A stretch of DNA of 64,000 nt. Source: Actinomadura meyerae. GTDB taxonomy: Bacteria > Actinomycetota > Actinomycetes > Streptosporangiales > Streptosporangiaceae. Position 1 is the stretch's first letter. Each line of letters begins with the position of its first letter. The notes beneath the pieces are model-generated. The model was not told where the DNA came from. It did no database searches and was given only the letters and a program-made list of their open reading frames with translations. Made by a program: the position numbers and the translations under genes. The stretch is taken from the NCBI RefSeq assembly GCF_900188445.1, contig NZ_FZOR01000001.1:372001-436000 (forward strand), in the 5' to 3' direction. This document shows positions 41,017-50,284 of the stretch, piece by piece.

Positions 41017-44000
41017 ATGCCGAGCGTGCCCGTTGAGGACCGCCCTGTGGAGGATGTCGTGAAGGCAGGCCGAGTGAAGCTCCGTCGCCGGACGCTGGTG
41101 CTGGAACCGCGCCGGTCGGCGCGGGCCACTGCGATCGTGACCGCGGTGGCGCTGGCCGCAGGGCTGCTGTCGGTCCCTCCGGCATTGGCCGAGCCGCCGA
41201 ACTCCCACCGGCCCAAGGTTGAGGACCACGAACGGGTGGTGGACGGCCGGCCCCTGAAGGCGCGGCCCCGCAAGGCCGATACGGCCAAGCCGGGTCCGGC
41301 GGCCAAGGCGGCGTGGCCCGCGCCCGGCACCGCGGAAGTGAAGGTGCCGTCCGGCGCGGACACAGGCCGCACTGCACGCGCCGCGGGCGCCGCCAAGGCG
41401 GGCGCACTCCCCGTGGAGATCCTGGGGCCTGGCGGAAGCCCCGCCGCACGAACGGCGCCGCCGGCAGAACGGGTACGGGTCCAGGTGCTGGACCGGCAGG
41501 CGGCCCGCACCGCAGGCGTGGACGGATTGGCGTTCACAGTCGCCCGCACCGATGCCGCCGCACCGGGGCGGGTCAAGCTTCGGCTGGACTACTCGGCGTT
41601 CGCGCAGGCGTTCGGCGGAGCCTACGGGCCCAGGCTGCGGCTGATGCAGATGCCGGCGTGCGCACTGACGACGCCGGACCAGCCGCAATGCCGCACCCCC
41701 AAACCAGTGCCAGCCGATAACAACGGTGTGAGAAAGACACTGACCGCCGAGGTCGAGGCGGCCCCCGCTGCAACCTCCGGATCCCAGGCGGCAGCCGAAG
41801 CAGGCCAGAACGGGACGCTGCTGGTCGCCGCTGCCGCCTTTGACAGCTCACAAGGCGATTACAAGGCCACCTCGCTAGAGGCATCGGCGACCTGGCGAGG
41901 CGGCGGAAGCACCGGTGACTTCACTTGGTCGTATCCGATGCGGGTTCCACCAGTTCCGGGTGGGTTGACGCCCAACGTCACGATTTCTTACTCATCGGGG
42001 AGCGTGGACGGCCGGACGGCCAACTCCAACGGGCAGCCCTCCTGGGTCGGTGAAGGCTTTGAACTATGGCCGGGATACATCGAACGCCGTTACAAGTCGT
42101 GTGAGGACGACGGCGCGCCCAAGGACGAGTGGGGTAACTCGCCTGGTGATCAGTGCTGGGGCTATGACAACGCGACCGTGACCTGGAACGGCAAGGGCGG
42201 GGAGCTGATCAAGACGTCGGACGGGACCTGGCGGGCCAAGTCCGACGATGGCACCAAGTACGAGAAGTTGACCAGCTCTTCCATCGACAACGGTGACGAC
42301 AACGGGGAGTACTGGAAGGTCACCACCACCGACGGCACCCGGTACTTCTTCGGCCTCAACCGGGTGCCCGGCTGGGTGAGCGGGAAGCCCGAGACAGGTT
42401 CGACATGGACTTCACCGGTGTTCGGTGACGACTCTGGTGAACCGTGCCACGGGTCGTCGTTCGCCACGTCCTGGTGTCAGCAGGCCTACCGCTGGAACCT
42501 GGACTACGTCGTCGATCCCAACGGCAACGCGATCCTCTACACCTATGGCCAGGAGACAAACCACTACGGCCGCAACCTCAAGGCCGCCGACGAGACCCCG
42601 TACGTGCGCGGCGGATACCTGAAAACGATCTCCTATGGCCTGCGTGAGGACGCGCTGTTCGCCAAGGCACCCGCGCAGGTCACCTTCACCACCTCCGAGC
42701 GCTGCATCCCCACCGCGTCCTTCGACTGCGACCCGTCCAAGATCGCCGACAACCCCGACAAGTGGTGGGACGTCCCCTGGGACCTGCACTGCGACTCCGG
42801 ACAGGAGTGCAAGGACACCCACGGCACCTTGTCGCCGACGTTCTGGTCCCGCAACCGACTCACCCAGGTCACCACCCAAATCCTCAAGACCGACGGATCG
42901 GATTACCGGCCAGTCGACTCCTGGTCGATGAGGCATGACTGGGGCCTGGCCGACGTCGAACGCGACCTGCTGCTGGAGGAGATCCAGCACACCGGCCATG
43001 CCGCCGACGGCACGAAGACGACTCTGCCGAAGGTCACCTTCCAATCTGTCCAGGCAGCCAACCGGCTCGATGAGGTCGGCGACGACATCCTGGCCTACAT
43101 CCGCTACCGGGTCGGCACGATCTATGACGAGTCCGGTGGACAGATCGACATCACTTACTCCGACCCCGACTGCACCCTGTCGAACCTGCCGACGCCGGAG
43201 ACCAATACCACCCGCTGCATGCCGGTCATCTGGACACCGCCAGGCCGGGAAGACCCCATCACCGACTGGTTCCACAAGTACGTGGTGACCAGTGTGATCC
43301 AGACCGACCGGACCGGGCTGTCCCCGGACATGGCCACCAAGTACGAGTACCTGGGCGGCGCCGCCTGGCACTTCGACGACGATGACGGGCTGACTAAGGA
43401 GAAGAACAAGACATGGTCGCAGTGGCGCGGCTACGGCCACGTCCGCACCCTCACCGGCTCCTACAACACCCCGTCCACGCAGTCCGACACCTACTACCTG
43501 CGCGGCATGGACGGCGACCGCAAGACACGTGATGGGGGCACCAAATCGGTGACCGTCTCCGACGGAGAAGGCGGCACCTACACCGACCATGACGCGCTGG
43601 CCGGATTCACGCTCAAGACCGCCCAATACACCGGGCCGGGCGGCAGCATCCACTCCAAGACGGTCAACACCCCCTGGCGCGTCCAAACCGCCTCACGCAC
43701 CCGCCCCTGGGGGACGACCACGGCGAACGTGACCGCGATCGACGATACGCGGACCTGGACCGTCAAGGACGGCGGCGGCTGGCTCCAGACGAGAACCGAC
43801 AACTCCTATAAGAGCTCGGGCCCCGGCGTCGGACGTGTCACCTCGGTCAGCGACCTGGGCGACGTCGAATCCGACGATGACGACAAGTGCACCCGCACCG
43901 ACTACGCCGACAACACAAGCGCCTGGATAGTGGACTCCCCGTCACGGGTCGAGACGGTCTCGGTCGCCTGCAGCGTCAACCCCGACAGATCCGCGCAGGT

Positions 44001-47000
44001 CGTCTCCGACGTCCGCACCTTCTACGACGGACTCGGGTTCGGTGAAGGCCCGACTGCGGGAAACGTCACCAAGGTCGAGACCATCGCTTCTCACGATGGC
44101 AATTCGCCGACGTATGTAGTGAAAGCTCAGTCCGCCTACGACGGCTACGGGCGTCCGACCCAGGTCACGGACGCGGCGAACCAGACCACGACGACGTCCT
44201 ACACCGACACCCAGGGATTGAACACCCAGGTCACCACCACGACACCGCCGGCGAAGCCTGATGTCTCCTCGACGGCGTTGACCACGGTGAAGTACCTCGA
44301 TCCGGCATGGGGTGTCCCGGTCACCACCATTGACCAGTCCAACATGGGGCTGCGCACCGACTACGCCTACGATCCGCTCGGCCGGCTGACCAAGGTGTGG
44401 CTGCCCAACCAGTCCAAGGCCAACGGCCGCGAACCCAACTACGAATACAGCTACCGCGTCACCGAAGGCCAGATCGTCGCAGTCACCACCCAGACGCTGA
44501 CCGCCACCGGCGCACAGCGGCTGGCGGAGATCGAACTGCTGGACGGATGGCTCCGGCCCCGCCAAACCCAAGTACCCGGCCAGACCGGACGGCTGATCAG
44601 CGACACCTTCTACGACAACCGCGGACAAGTCGTCAAAACCTACGCCGCCTACGCGGCCGAGGGCGCCCCTACCACCGAACTGTTCGGCATCGGCACCCCC
44701 GGCAACATCGAGACCCAGGCCCACACCGAGTACGACGGCCTGGGCCGCAAGACCATCGAGAAACTCACTTCTGGCAACGGCTCCCAGCCCGACTCCGAAC
44801 TGTGGCGCACCACCTACAGCTACGGAGGCGGCAACCGCGTCTCGGTCACCCCGCCGTCCGGCGGCATCGCCAACGCGCAGATCACCGACGCCCGCGGGCA
44901 GGTGATCGAACGCCGGCAGTACAAAGCCGCGACTCTGACCGGCGAGTACGACGCGACTCGCTACACCTACACCCCTGCCGGGCAGGTCGCCACGGTCACC
45001 GACCCGTCGGGGAACACCTTCACCACCAGCTACGACCTGCGCGGTCGCAAGATCCGGACCACCGACCCCGACAAGGGGACCACGACCTTCGCCTACGACG
45101 ACCTGGATCGCCTGGTCTCCACCACCGACGCCCGCGGCAAAAAGATTTTCGTCGACTATGACGGGCTGAGCCGCAAGACCGCCACCCACGACGGGGCAGC
45201 CGACGGGTCGCTCCTGGCCTCCTGGACTTACGACACCGCACCCTTCGGCAAGGGCAAGCTGGCCACCGCCACCAGACACACCAGCGACGGCGACTACACC
45301 AGCACCGTCCGCCACTACGACCAGCTAGGCCGCGCCGACAAGACAACCCTCACCATCCCCGCCTCACAAGGCGCACTAGCTGGCCAGTACCAGTTCTCCA
45401 CCCAGTACGGCCTAGACGAAACCATTTTGGGCCAGGGGCGTCCCGCCGCCGGCGGCCTTTCTGCCGAGAGCGTCACCTACCAGTACGACGACCTTCTGCG
45501 CCCCACGGGCATGAACGGCGGGACAAGCCCCACCGATCAGACGCCCTACGTCAACGACGCCCTCTACACCCCCACCAACAAGCCCAACCTGCTCGAACTC
45601 GGGCCCGACGGCAAACACACCTGGCAGACCTTCACCTACCAGTACGGCACCCAGCGCCCGGCCACCGCCCGCACCCTGCACGAAGGCGTCCAAGGCGACG
45701 ACCGCTACGCCACCTACCACTACACCGACGCCGGCACCATCACCTCGATCACCGACGTCTCCCGCGACGGCGTCGACAACCAGTGCTTCACCTATGACCA
45801 CCTGCAACGCCTGACCCAGGCCTGGACGCAGAGCACCACTGACGCCTGCGCCACCCAACCATCTGCCTCGCTGATCGGCGGCCCGGCCCCATACTGGCAG
45901 TCCTTCACCTACGACAAGGCCGGAAACCGCACAGGCGAGACCCGGCACGGCATCGGCGGCACCACCGACACCACCCGCACCTACACCTACGCACCCGCAG
46001 GCCAAGGCAACCGCCTCACCCAGGTCACCCAGACCGGCCCCACCGGCCAACGCACCGACACCTACACCTACGACGCCGTCGGTAACACCACCAAACGCGC
46101 CATCGACACCGGCCCCACCAACACCGGCCAGACACTGGAATGGAACACCGAAGGCGAACTGACCAAGGTCACCGAAAACGGCAACGACCTCACCTTCGCC
46201 TACGACGCCGACGGCAACCGCCTGATCCGCAAGGACGCATCCGGCGCGACGTTGTACCTCCCGGACGGCACCGAACTCCGTGCACTCAACGGCGCCACCA
46301 CCGCCACCGCAACCCGCTACTACACCTTCGCTGGCCAGACCATCGCGATGCGCACCACCGATGGCACCATCACCTACCTGGCCGCCGACCACCAAGGCAC
46401 CGCCCAAATCGCCGTCAACAGCACCACCCAGCAGACCACCGTCCGTCGCTTCACCCCCTTCGGTTCCATCCGCGGCATGGACGAGGACGCGACATGGCCG
46501 GGCGACAAGGGCTTCGTCGGCGGCACCCAGGACCCCACCGGTCTCACCCACCTCGGCGCCCGCGAATACGACCCCGATACAGGCCGCTTCATCTCCGTCG
46601 ACCCCCTCATGGACCAGGCCGACCCCCAGCAGATGAACGGCTACACCTACGCCAACAACAGCCCCGTTACCAACGCCGACCCGGACGGCAAAATGTGCCG
46701 CAGGACTCGAGACGGCATGGAGTGCTTCAACGGCGATGGCGTGGACCGCCGCCCCAACGACAAGGGCGGCTACGACGTTTACAACCCCAGTGGTCGTAGA
46801 GTCGCCAGAAGCGGTGACAGTTACGGCAGAGACTCCCGCAACGCCCGCACGGTCGGCTCCACGGACATCATCGTCGTGCCGAAGAAGGTTGATGTTGTCC
46901 GCTTCCGGGCCAAGTTCTGGAAGCTGTACTTCGAGGAGTACGGCTATTCATCCTTCTCTCCTGAGATGCAGGCGAGCTGGGAATTGCGGATCGCCTACCT

Positions 47001-48006
47001 TGTTTGTGGTGAAATGAAGGACTGCAGTGGGATTTACACTGCCTGGCATGCCCGATTGCACCTCGAATGGATGGGGTCACAGGGCGGGATCTTTGCCTTC
47101 GAGGGCGGGCTGGGGAACGGCATACGCAAGTCCCCGCGAGTTCGAGCCGGCGGAAAGCCGACGGCGGCGGGTATCCGGAAGAATTTGGCTAATGCTGCTT
47201 GCAAAGCAGGCAATAGCTTCATGCCGGGAACCGACGTGCTGATGGCCGACGGGAGCCGGAAGAAGATCCAAAATATCAAGGTTGGAGACAAAGTCTTTGC
47301 TACCGACCCTAAGACAGGAAAGACCACTGCTAAGCGCGTGATCGCCACCATCGCAGGGGAAGGCGATAAGAAGCTCGTCCAGATCACCATCGAGGCGGAC
47401 GGGGCCGCTCTCGGCTGGATGAGCGGCCAGGGTTCCAAGCTCCGCAACCCGATTCTGGTTAGATCCGAGCAGACGGGGCGCGGAGTGGTCGTTGCGACCG
47501 AGAACCACCCCTTCTGGGTCGCCGGCGAAGTCGGCGCATGGAAGGAGGCGGGCGACCTCGAGCCTGGGATGTGGCTCCGCACCAGCGCTGGCACCTACGC
47601 CCAGGTCACTGCCACCAAACACTGGACCAGCCACAGCCAGCGTGTCTACAACCTCGCCATTCGAGGCTTCCACACGTACTATGTGCTGGCAGGAGTTGCG
47701 CCAGTTCTTGTTCACAATTCGTCGTGCAACACGGTACCGAATCTCAATGGGAAGACGCTGGAAGAGGCTCGGACTGAAATTGAGGGGGCTGGTTTCGTCT
47801 TTCATGGTGAGAGTAAGGGCGGGTATATCAGGTATCGCCACGACGACGGGAGCGAGATGTACATCAGGCCGGATGGTGAAGTGATGAGACTTGCGCCGAA
47901 GGTGAGGCCGGCGTCGGGCGAGGGCAAGTCCTACCATCCACGACTCGACCCTGAGGGAAACGTCACGCAACAGCATGACCCGAAGACAGAGATGGTACGC
48001 AGATGA
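41017..48006 (+). CDS. Rhs/YD-repeat polymorphic toxin with Hint domain
   Basis: A 2,329-residue exported Rhs protein. A start at GTG 41059, 5 nt after GGAGG, is likelier than ATG 41017 and leads into a signal peptide ending ALA. SpvB-like sequence follows (SYPMRVPPVPGGLTPNV). YD repeats (for example YAYDPLGRLTKVW) build the Rhs shell, closed by the core GTQDPTGLTHLGAREYDPDTG and DPDG near residue 1890. A 170-residue linker leads to a Hint autoprocessing domain (NSFMPGTDVLMADG at about 2066 to VLVHN at 2234). The last 95 residues are a variable tip, the presumed toxin. GC content falls toward the 3' end. The stop overlaps the next gene (ATGA). Confidence 0.92.
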   Translation: MPSVPVEDRPVEDVVKAGRVKLRRRTLVLEPRRSARATAIVTAVALAAGLLSVPPALAEPPNSHRPKVEDHERVVDGRPLKARPRKADTAKPGPAAKAAWPAPGTAEVKVPSGADTGRTARAAGAAKAGALPVEILGPGGSPAARTAPPAERVRVQVLDRQAARTAGVDGLAFTVARTDAAAPGRVKLRLDYSAFAQAFGGAYGPRLRLMQMPACALTTPDQPQCRTPKPVPADNNGVRKTLTAEVEAAPAATSGSQAAAEAGQNGTLLVAAAAFDSSQGDYKATSLEASATWRGGGSTGDFTWSYPMRVPPVPGGLTPNVTISYSSGSVDGRTANSNGQPSWVGEGFELWPGYIERRYKSCEDDGAPKDEWGNSPGDQCWGYDNATVTWNGKGGELIKTSDGTWRAKSDDGTKYEKLTSSSIDNGDDNGEYWKVTTTDGTRYFFGLNRVPGWVSGKPETGSTWTSPVFGDDSGEPCHGSSFATSWCQQAYRWNLDYVVDPNGNAILYTYGQETNHYGRNLKAADETPYVRGGYLKTISYGLREDALFAKAPAQVTFTTSERCIPTASFDCDPSKIADNPDKWWDVPWDLHCDSGQECKDTHGTLSPTFWSRNRLTQVTTQILKTDGSDYRPVDSWSMRHDWGLADVERDLLLEEIQHTGHAADGTKTTLPKVTFQSVQAANRLDEVGDDILAYIRYRVGTIYDESGGQIDITYSDPDCTLSNLPTPETNTTRCMPVIWTPPGREDPITDWFHKYVVTSVIQTDRTGLSPDMATKYEYLGGAAWHFDDDDGLTKEKNKTWSQWRGYGHVRTLTGSYNTPSTQSDTYYLRGMDGDRKTRDGGTKSVTVSDGEGGTYTDHDALAGFTLKTAQYTGPGGSIHSKTVNTPWRVQTASRTRPWGTTTANVTAIDDTRTWTVKDGGGWLQTRTDNSYKSSGPGVGRVTSVSDLGDVESDDDDKCTRTDYADNTSAWIVDSPSRVETVSVACSVNPDRSAQVVSDVRTFYDGLGFGEGPTAGNVTKVETIASHDGNSPTYVVKAQSAYDGYGRPTQVTDAANQTTTTSYTDTQGLNTQVTTTTPPAKPDVSSTALTTVKYLDPAWGVPVTTIDQSNMGLRTDYAYDPLGRLTKVWLPNQSKANGREPNYEYSYRVTEGQIVAVTTQTLTATGAQRLAEIELLDGWLRPRQTQVPGQTGRLISDTFYDNRGQVVKTYAAYAAEGAPTTELFGIGTPGNIETQAHTEYDGLGRKTIEKLTSGNGSQPDSELWRTTYSYGGGNRVSVTPPSGGIANAQITDARGQVIERRQYKAATLTGEYDATRYTYTPAGQVATVTDPSGNTFTTSYDLRGRKIRTTDPDKGTTTFAYDDLDRLVSTTDARGKKIFVDYDGLSRKTATHDGAADGSLLASWTYDTAPFGKGKLATATRHTSDGDYTSTVRHYDQLGRADKTTLTIPASQGALAGQYQFSTQYGLDETILGQGRPAAGGLSAESVTYQYDDLLRPTGMNGGTSPTDQTPYVNDALYTPTNKPNLLELGPDGKHTWQTFTYQYGTQRPATARTLHEGVQGDDRYATYHYTDAGTITSITDVSRDGVDNQCFTYDHLQRLTQAWTQSTTDACATQPSASLIGGPAPYWQSFTYDKAGNRTGETRHGIGGTTDTTRTYTYAPAGQGNRLTQVTQTGPTGQRTDTYTYDAVGNTTKRAIDTGPTNTGQTLEWNTEGELTKVTENGNDLTFAYDADGNRLIRKDASGATLYLPDGTELRALNGATTATATRYYTFAGQTIAMRTTDGTITYLAADHQGTAQIAVNSTTQQTTVRRFTPFGSIRGMDEDATWPGDKGFVGGTQDPTGLTHLGAREYDPDTGRFISVDPLMDQADPQQMNGYTYANNSPVTNADPDGKMCRRTRDGMECFNGDGVDRRPNDKGGYDVYNPSGRRVARSGDSYGRDSRNARTVGSTDIIVVPKKVDVVRFRAKFWKLYFEEYGYSSFSPEMQASWELRIAYLVCGEMKDCSGIYTAWHARLHLEWMGSQGGIFAFEGGLGNGIRKSPRVRAGGKPTAAGIRKNLANAACKAGNSFMPGTDVLMADGSRKKIQNIKVGDKVFATDPKTGKTTAKRVIATIAGEGDKKLVQITIEADGAALGWMSGQGSKLRNPILVRSEQTGRGVVVATENHPFWVAGEVGAWKEAGDLEPGMWLRTSAGTYAQVTATKHWTSHSQRVYNLAIRGFHTYYVLAGVAPVLVHNSSCNTVPNLNGKTLEEARTEIEGAGFVFHGESKGGYIRYRHDDGSEMYIRPDGEVMRLAPKVRPASGEGKSYHPRLDPEGNVTQQHDPKTEMVRR
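47719..48006 (+). other. Variable C-terminal toxin tip of the Rhs protein
   Basis: Residues 2235-2329, released if the Hint domain cleaves after VLVHN. The first 22 residues (VPNLNGKTLEEARTEIEGAG) look like a PASTA-type start. GYIRYRHDDGSEMYIRPDGE and a basic C-terminus (SYHPRLDPEG...HDPKTEM) follow. The compact, basic, His-containing tip suggests a nuclease of the small RNase type, but no family was firmly recognised. Confidence 0.65.
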
Positions 48007-48380
48007 GTCGTTTGGAGCGGGTATGTCAAGCCATTGAGGAGTGTGAAGGCTATTCGATTGATGCTCTCTCGATGGCTGTGCTGGATGAAGAGGATGCGCT
48101 TGAAATCTCGCTCCGATGGGGTCCCGAGAAGCGGGATGTGAGCATCTCTTTGAGAGGTGTTGTCTATTTCGAGATCGGAAGGGATGCTTATGTTTCAGCT
48201 GGTCCGCTCTGTGAGCTACGCGCTTCCGTGATTGGTCCGGGTGGCGGTTCGTGGCCGGAAGGCATTAACTTCGACCGAGTGCGCCAACAGGATGTTCGAC
48301 TGATTTGGATCCGCGCTAGTGGGCCAGTGCAGCTTAATGTCCTTGCGAATACGGCTGTCGTTCTACAAGAACTGGAGTGA
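48003..48380 (+). CDS. Candidate immunity protein for the Rhs toxin
   Basis: A 125-residue acidic protein with no signal peptide and no membrane span, beginning on an ATG that overlaps the Rhs stop by four bases. Size, acidity, cytoplasmic location, low GC content and coupling to the toxin gene are the usual properties of a cognate immunity protein. No named family was recognised. It contains several beta strands (DALEISLRWGPEKRDVSISLRGVVYF region). The function is inferred from position. Confidence 0.75.
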   Translation: MSRLERVCQAIEECEGYSIDALSMAVLDEEDALEISLRWGPEKRDVSISLRGVVYFEIGRDAYVSAGPLCELRASVIGPGGGSWPEGINFDRVRQQDVRLIWIRASGPVQLNVLANTAVVLQELE

Positions 48381-48388
48381 ACGCGCTG

Positions 48389-48597
48389 GGGGTGCAGCGC
48401 AGCCATTGGCGCGGCGGGGCGGGGACGGCTCTGATGGAGGCTGTGGGGGCGTGGGGGCGTGGGGGCGGGAGCGCGGGGCCGAGTTGCTCACGTTGGAGGC
48501 CTTCGCGGCGAGTACTGTGTCGGTGCCGTTCTATGAGGACCGGATGGGCTACGAACGGCAGGCGATCGTCTTCGTCAAACGGCTGCGGGAGACCTGA
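48389..48597 (+). pseudogene. Frameshifted GNAT acetyltransferase remnant
   Basis: The acetyl-CoA loop and following helix (HWRGGAGTALMEAVGAWG) are read in one frame and the C-terminal half (RERGAELLTLEAFAASTVS then FYEDRMGYERQAIVFVKRL) in another. The frame changes within a triplicated 8-bp unit at 48443-48466. The N-terminal third is missing. This is the tail of a dead gene in the island debris. Confidence 0.75.
48443..48466 (+). repeat. Three tandem copies of GTGGGGGC
   Basis: Perfect 8-bp units at 48443, 48451 and 48459. Two copies would keep the GNAT frame open; the third shifts it. Confidence 0.9.
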
Positions 48598-48620
48598 GCG
48601 GCCGGCGGCCGTGCTCGCCT

Positions 48621-48690
48621 GCGATGCCGAACCGTTGCTACCTGGCCAAGTACTTCAACCACGCCGACGAACCCGCCATGAGCCCGCCCC
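48621..48690 (+). pseudogene. Nudix C-terminal fragment
   Basis: Translates as AMPNRCYLAKYFNHADEP, matching the C-terminus of the Nudix copy at 50.9 kb (AMYRYYLARHFKHANDP). DNA similarity continues into the following 45 bp. It could be the other half of the gene whose start is at 37.0 kb. Confidence 0.65.
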
Positions 48691-48738
48691 GCGCTGGCCG
48701 CATGCGTCCTCCGGCCCCGGACGCGTCCTGCCGGCGAC

Positions 48739-48858
48739 ATCAACGCCTGGGTCGAGGCCGCAGACCTCGAACCCGGCATGCGGCTCCGCACCAGCGCCGG
48801 CACCTACGCAGAGGTCACTGCCACCAAACACTGGACCACTCGCCACCAACGCCTCTAT
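48739..48858 (+). pseudogene. Orphan Hint-domain fragment of another Rhs tip
   Basis: Forty codons (INAWVEAADLEPGMRLRTSA to the residue before LFLSRHRE) match the Hint domain of the Rhs protein at about 47.54-47.66 kb, with 30 of 40 residues identical. Similarity stops before the HN cleavage end. It is a displaced or replaced tip module, and the toxin part is gone. Confidence 0.8.
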
Positions 48859-48890
48859 CTTTTTCTGTCCCGGCATCGTGAGTAAAGGTT

Positions 48891-48922
48891 GGAGGCCTAC
48901 CCGTAAAGCTCGGCGGGCCTCC
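48891..48922 (+). terminator. Hairpin after the orphan Hint fragment
   Basis: GGAGGCC (48891-48897) pairs with GGCCTCC (48916-48922); CCG/CGG pairs can extend the inner stem. No T-tract follows, so terminator function is uncertain. Confidence 0.45.
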
Positions 48923-48950
48923 GATGGGTCTTGAACCTTTTCCAACTTCA

Positions 48951-49049
48951 TATGGCCTGGTGGTGAAGGGCGACGATGGCGGACGGGCGGGACGGGGAGC
49001 AACGGGTCTGTCGCAGGATGTGCCAGCGTTCGAGGGCGGCGGCGACCTG
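48951..49049 (-). mobile_element. IS5-type transposase C-terminal fragment
   Basis: The minus strand encodes ERWHILRQTRCSPSRPSAIV and ALHHQ, resembling the conserved C-terminus of IS5-group transposases (W-x-ILRK-x-RC-x-P-R and a following helix). It lies 1.2 kb from the N-terminal fragment in the same orientation and in the right order, so both may be from one broken element. Confidence 0.5.
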
Positions 49050-49124
49050 CTCGCCAGGGCGCGGACCCGGCGTGGTGCCGGATGAACAGGTTTTTGCGTT
49101 TGCCGAGGTGGTGGGTGCTTCAGT

Positions 49125-49655
49125 ATGGAACGGGCAACCCGGATGCGCGAACTTATTGCGCCGCTTACGCGGGACGAAGAACTTGGTCAATTTTTGCGGA
49201 TAGGCGTGGACGATTCAGGCGAAGTCGATCCGGCGACATTGTTGTACCCCGTCATCTTCGCTTCAGATTTTGACCGCGGCCCGTATCGGCATGTGATTCC
49301 AACTCGCCCTGTCACGATAACGGAAATTCGACGCGAGCTGTCTCGTGTCGATGTGCCGCCGTCGCGGATGGTGCCGTTTTTGGCGCTGATACTCGCTACA
49401 GATTTCGTCTATTTGGGCTCTGCCGGCCCCTTGGGCGAGGATGAGGCAAAGGTGATTGCCTCGGACATGGTGGATATTCTGGGTCCCAGCGTGGGATGGT
49501 GGAGCAATGTAGACTTTCCTGCATGGTCTTGGGAATATGGGGACTTTAGTGGTGAGTTTACTGCAAGTCCGCTCACTGGACACACTTATGACTGTGCAAT
49601 GGTTGGCATTGGAGAGGGGGTGGCGGTGATTCTTCTCTCTTACGTTGATGATTGA
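49125..49655 (+). CDS. Orphan immunity-like protein
   Basis: A 176-residue acidic soluble protein, rich in aromatic residues near the end (WWSNVDFPAWSWEYGDF), with GC content well below the chromosome. It follows the orphan Hint fragment in the order tip-then-immunity, so it is probably an immunity gene kept after its toxin was lost. No named family was recognised. The start is uncertain: ATG 49125 or ATG 49143 (MRELIAP). It overlaps the convergent low-GC ORF by 16 bp. Confidence 0.6.
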   Translation: MERATRMRELIAPLTRDEELGQFLRIGVDDSGEVDPATLLYPVIFASDFDRGPYRHVIPTRPVTITEIRRELSRVDVPPSRMVPFLALILATDFVYLGSAGPLGEDEAKVIASDMVDILGPSVGWWSNVDFPAWSWEYGDFSGEFTASPLTGHTYDCAMVGIGEGVAVILLSYVDD

Positions 49656-50260
49656 GTCGAATGTCTTTTGCCGTGATGGAGGTGGAGGTCTGTTCTCGTA
49701 GAGTACGGGGATCTGAGGCAGCCTTCGAGAGTAGCCTTTAATGCGGGGCGGTTTGAGAGAGGTGAAGGGATGTATGCGAAAAATGGAGAGAGAGTGTGAA
49801 GTAACATGGTGAAATCGTCGTTGCGGACGCACTTGAGGCCTTGCGTGTCATGGCCCATCCGGACTACCCGCCACATGCCATGAAGGTCAAGGTGAGGGCT
49901 CTCATTAGTCCCGATGTAGATCTTGATTAATTCTGGCCTGAGGATGAAACGGATTTTTCCTTTCTTCTGCAGGCTCTCATAGGTCCTTCGGATGGCGTAG
50001 GCGAAGAATCTCTGCAGTTTATTGTCTGCACGCCGAAGAATATCGCGCGCCGCCTGGTTCGGGAGCGGATTATATTCGGGCATCCACTGATACTTGTGGG
50101 TAGTCCATGCATTCCGCCGCTCCTGCGAGCTGTAACTGTCGCTATCGAACGTGTAGAGGGCGCCGCGTGGTCGGATATAGTCAGGAAGTTGGCCCGGCTT
50201 GGGGCTCACGAATTCGATGACGCATGATGACTCGTGAATATCCTGGTAGAGCTGCTCCAA
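49640..50260 (-). CDS. Low-GC hypothetical ORF in the island
   Basis: About 206 codons if it starts at the TTG at 50258-50260; no ribosome-binding site is seen and the open frame runs on into the transposase remnant. The composition is low-GC and rich in Tyr, Arg and His (LYTFDSDSYSSQERRNAW, WRVVRMGHDTQGLKC). No signal peptide or membrane helix. No family recognised. It may be 5'-truncated, another displaced module, or cargo of the broken IS element. Confidence 0.45.
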   Translation of the reverse strand: MEQLYQDIHESSCVIEFVSPKPGQLPDYIRPRGALYTFDSDSYSSQERRNAWTTHKYQWMPEYNPLPNQAARDILRRADNKLQRFFAYAIRRTYESLQKKGKIRFILRPELIKIYIGTNESPHLDLHGMWRVVRMGHDTQGLKCVRNDDFTMLLHTLSPFFAYIPSPLSNRPALKATLEGCLRSPYSTRTDLHLHHGKRHSTQSST

Positions 50261-50284
50261 CGTGCGCAGCAGCCCATACGCGGG

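Noticed and set aside
47719..47790. PASTA domain at the start of the Rhs tip
   Set aside because: Only about 22 residues resemble PASTA; the rest of the domain does not follow the pattern, so it is noted as similarity and not called as a domain.
37388..48006. Biosynthetic gene cluster or phage origin for the giant genes
   Set aside because: The domains are Rhs/YD, Hint and LamG, with no PKS, NRPS, capsid or tail-fibre assembly genes nearby.
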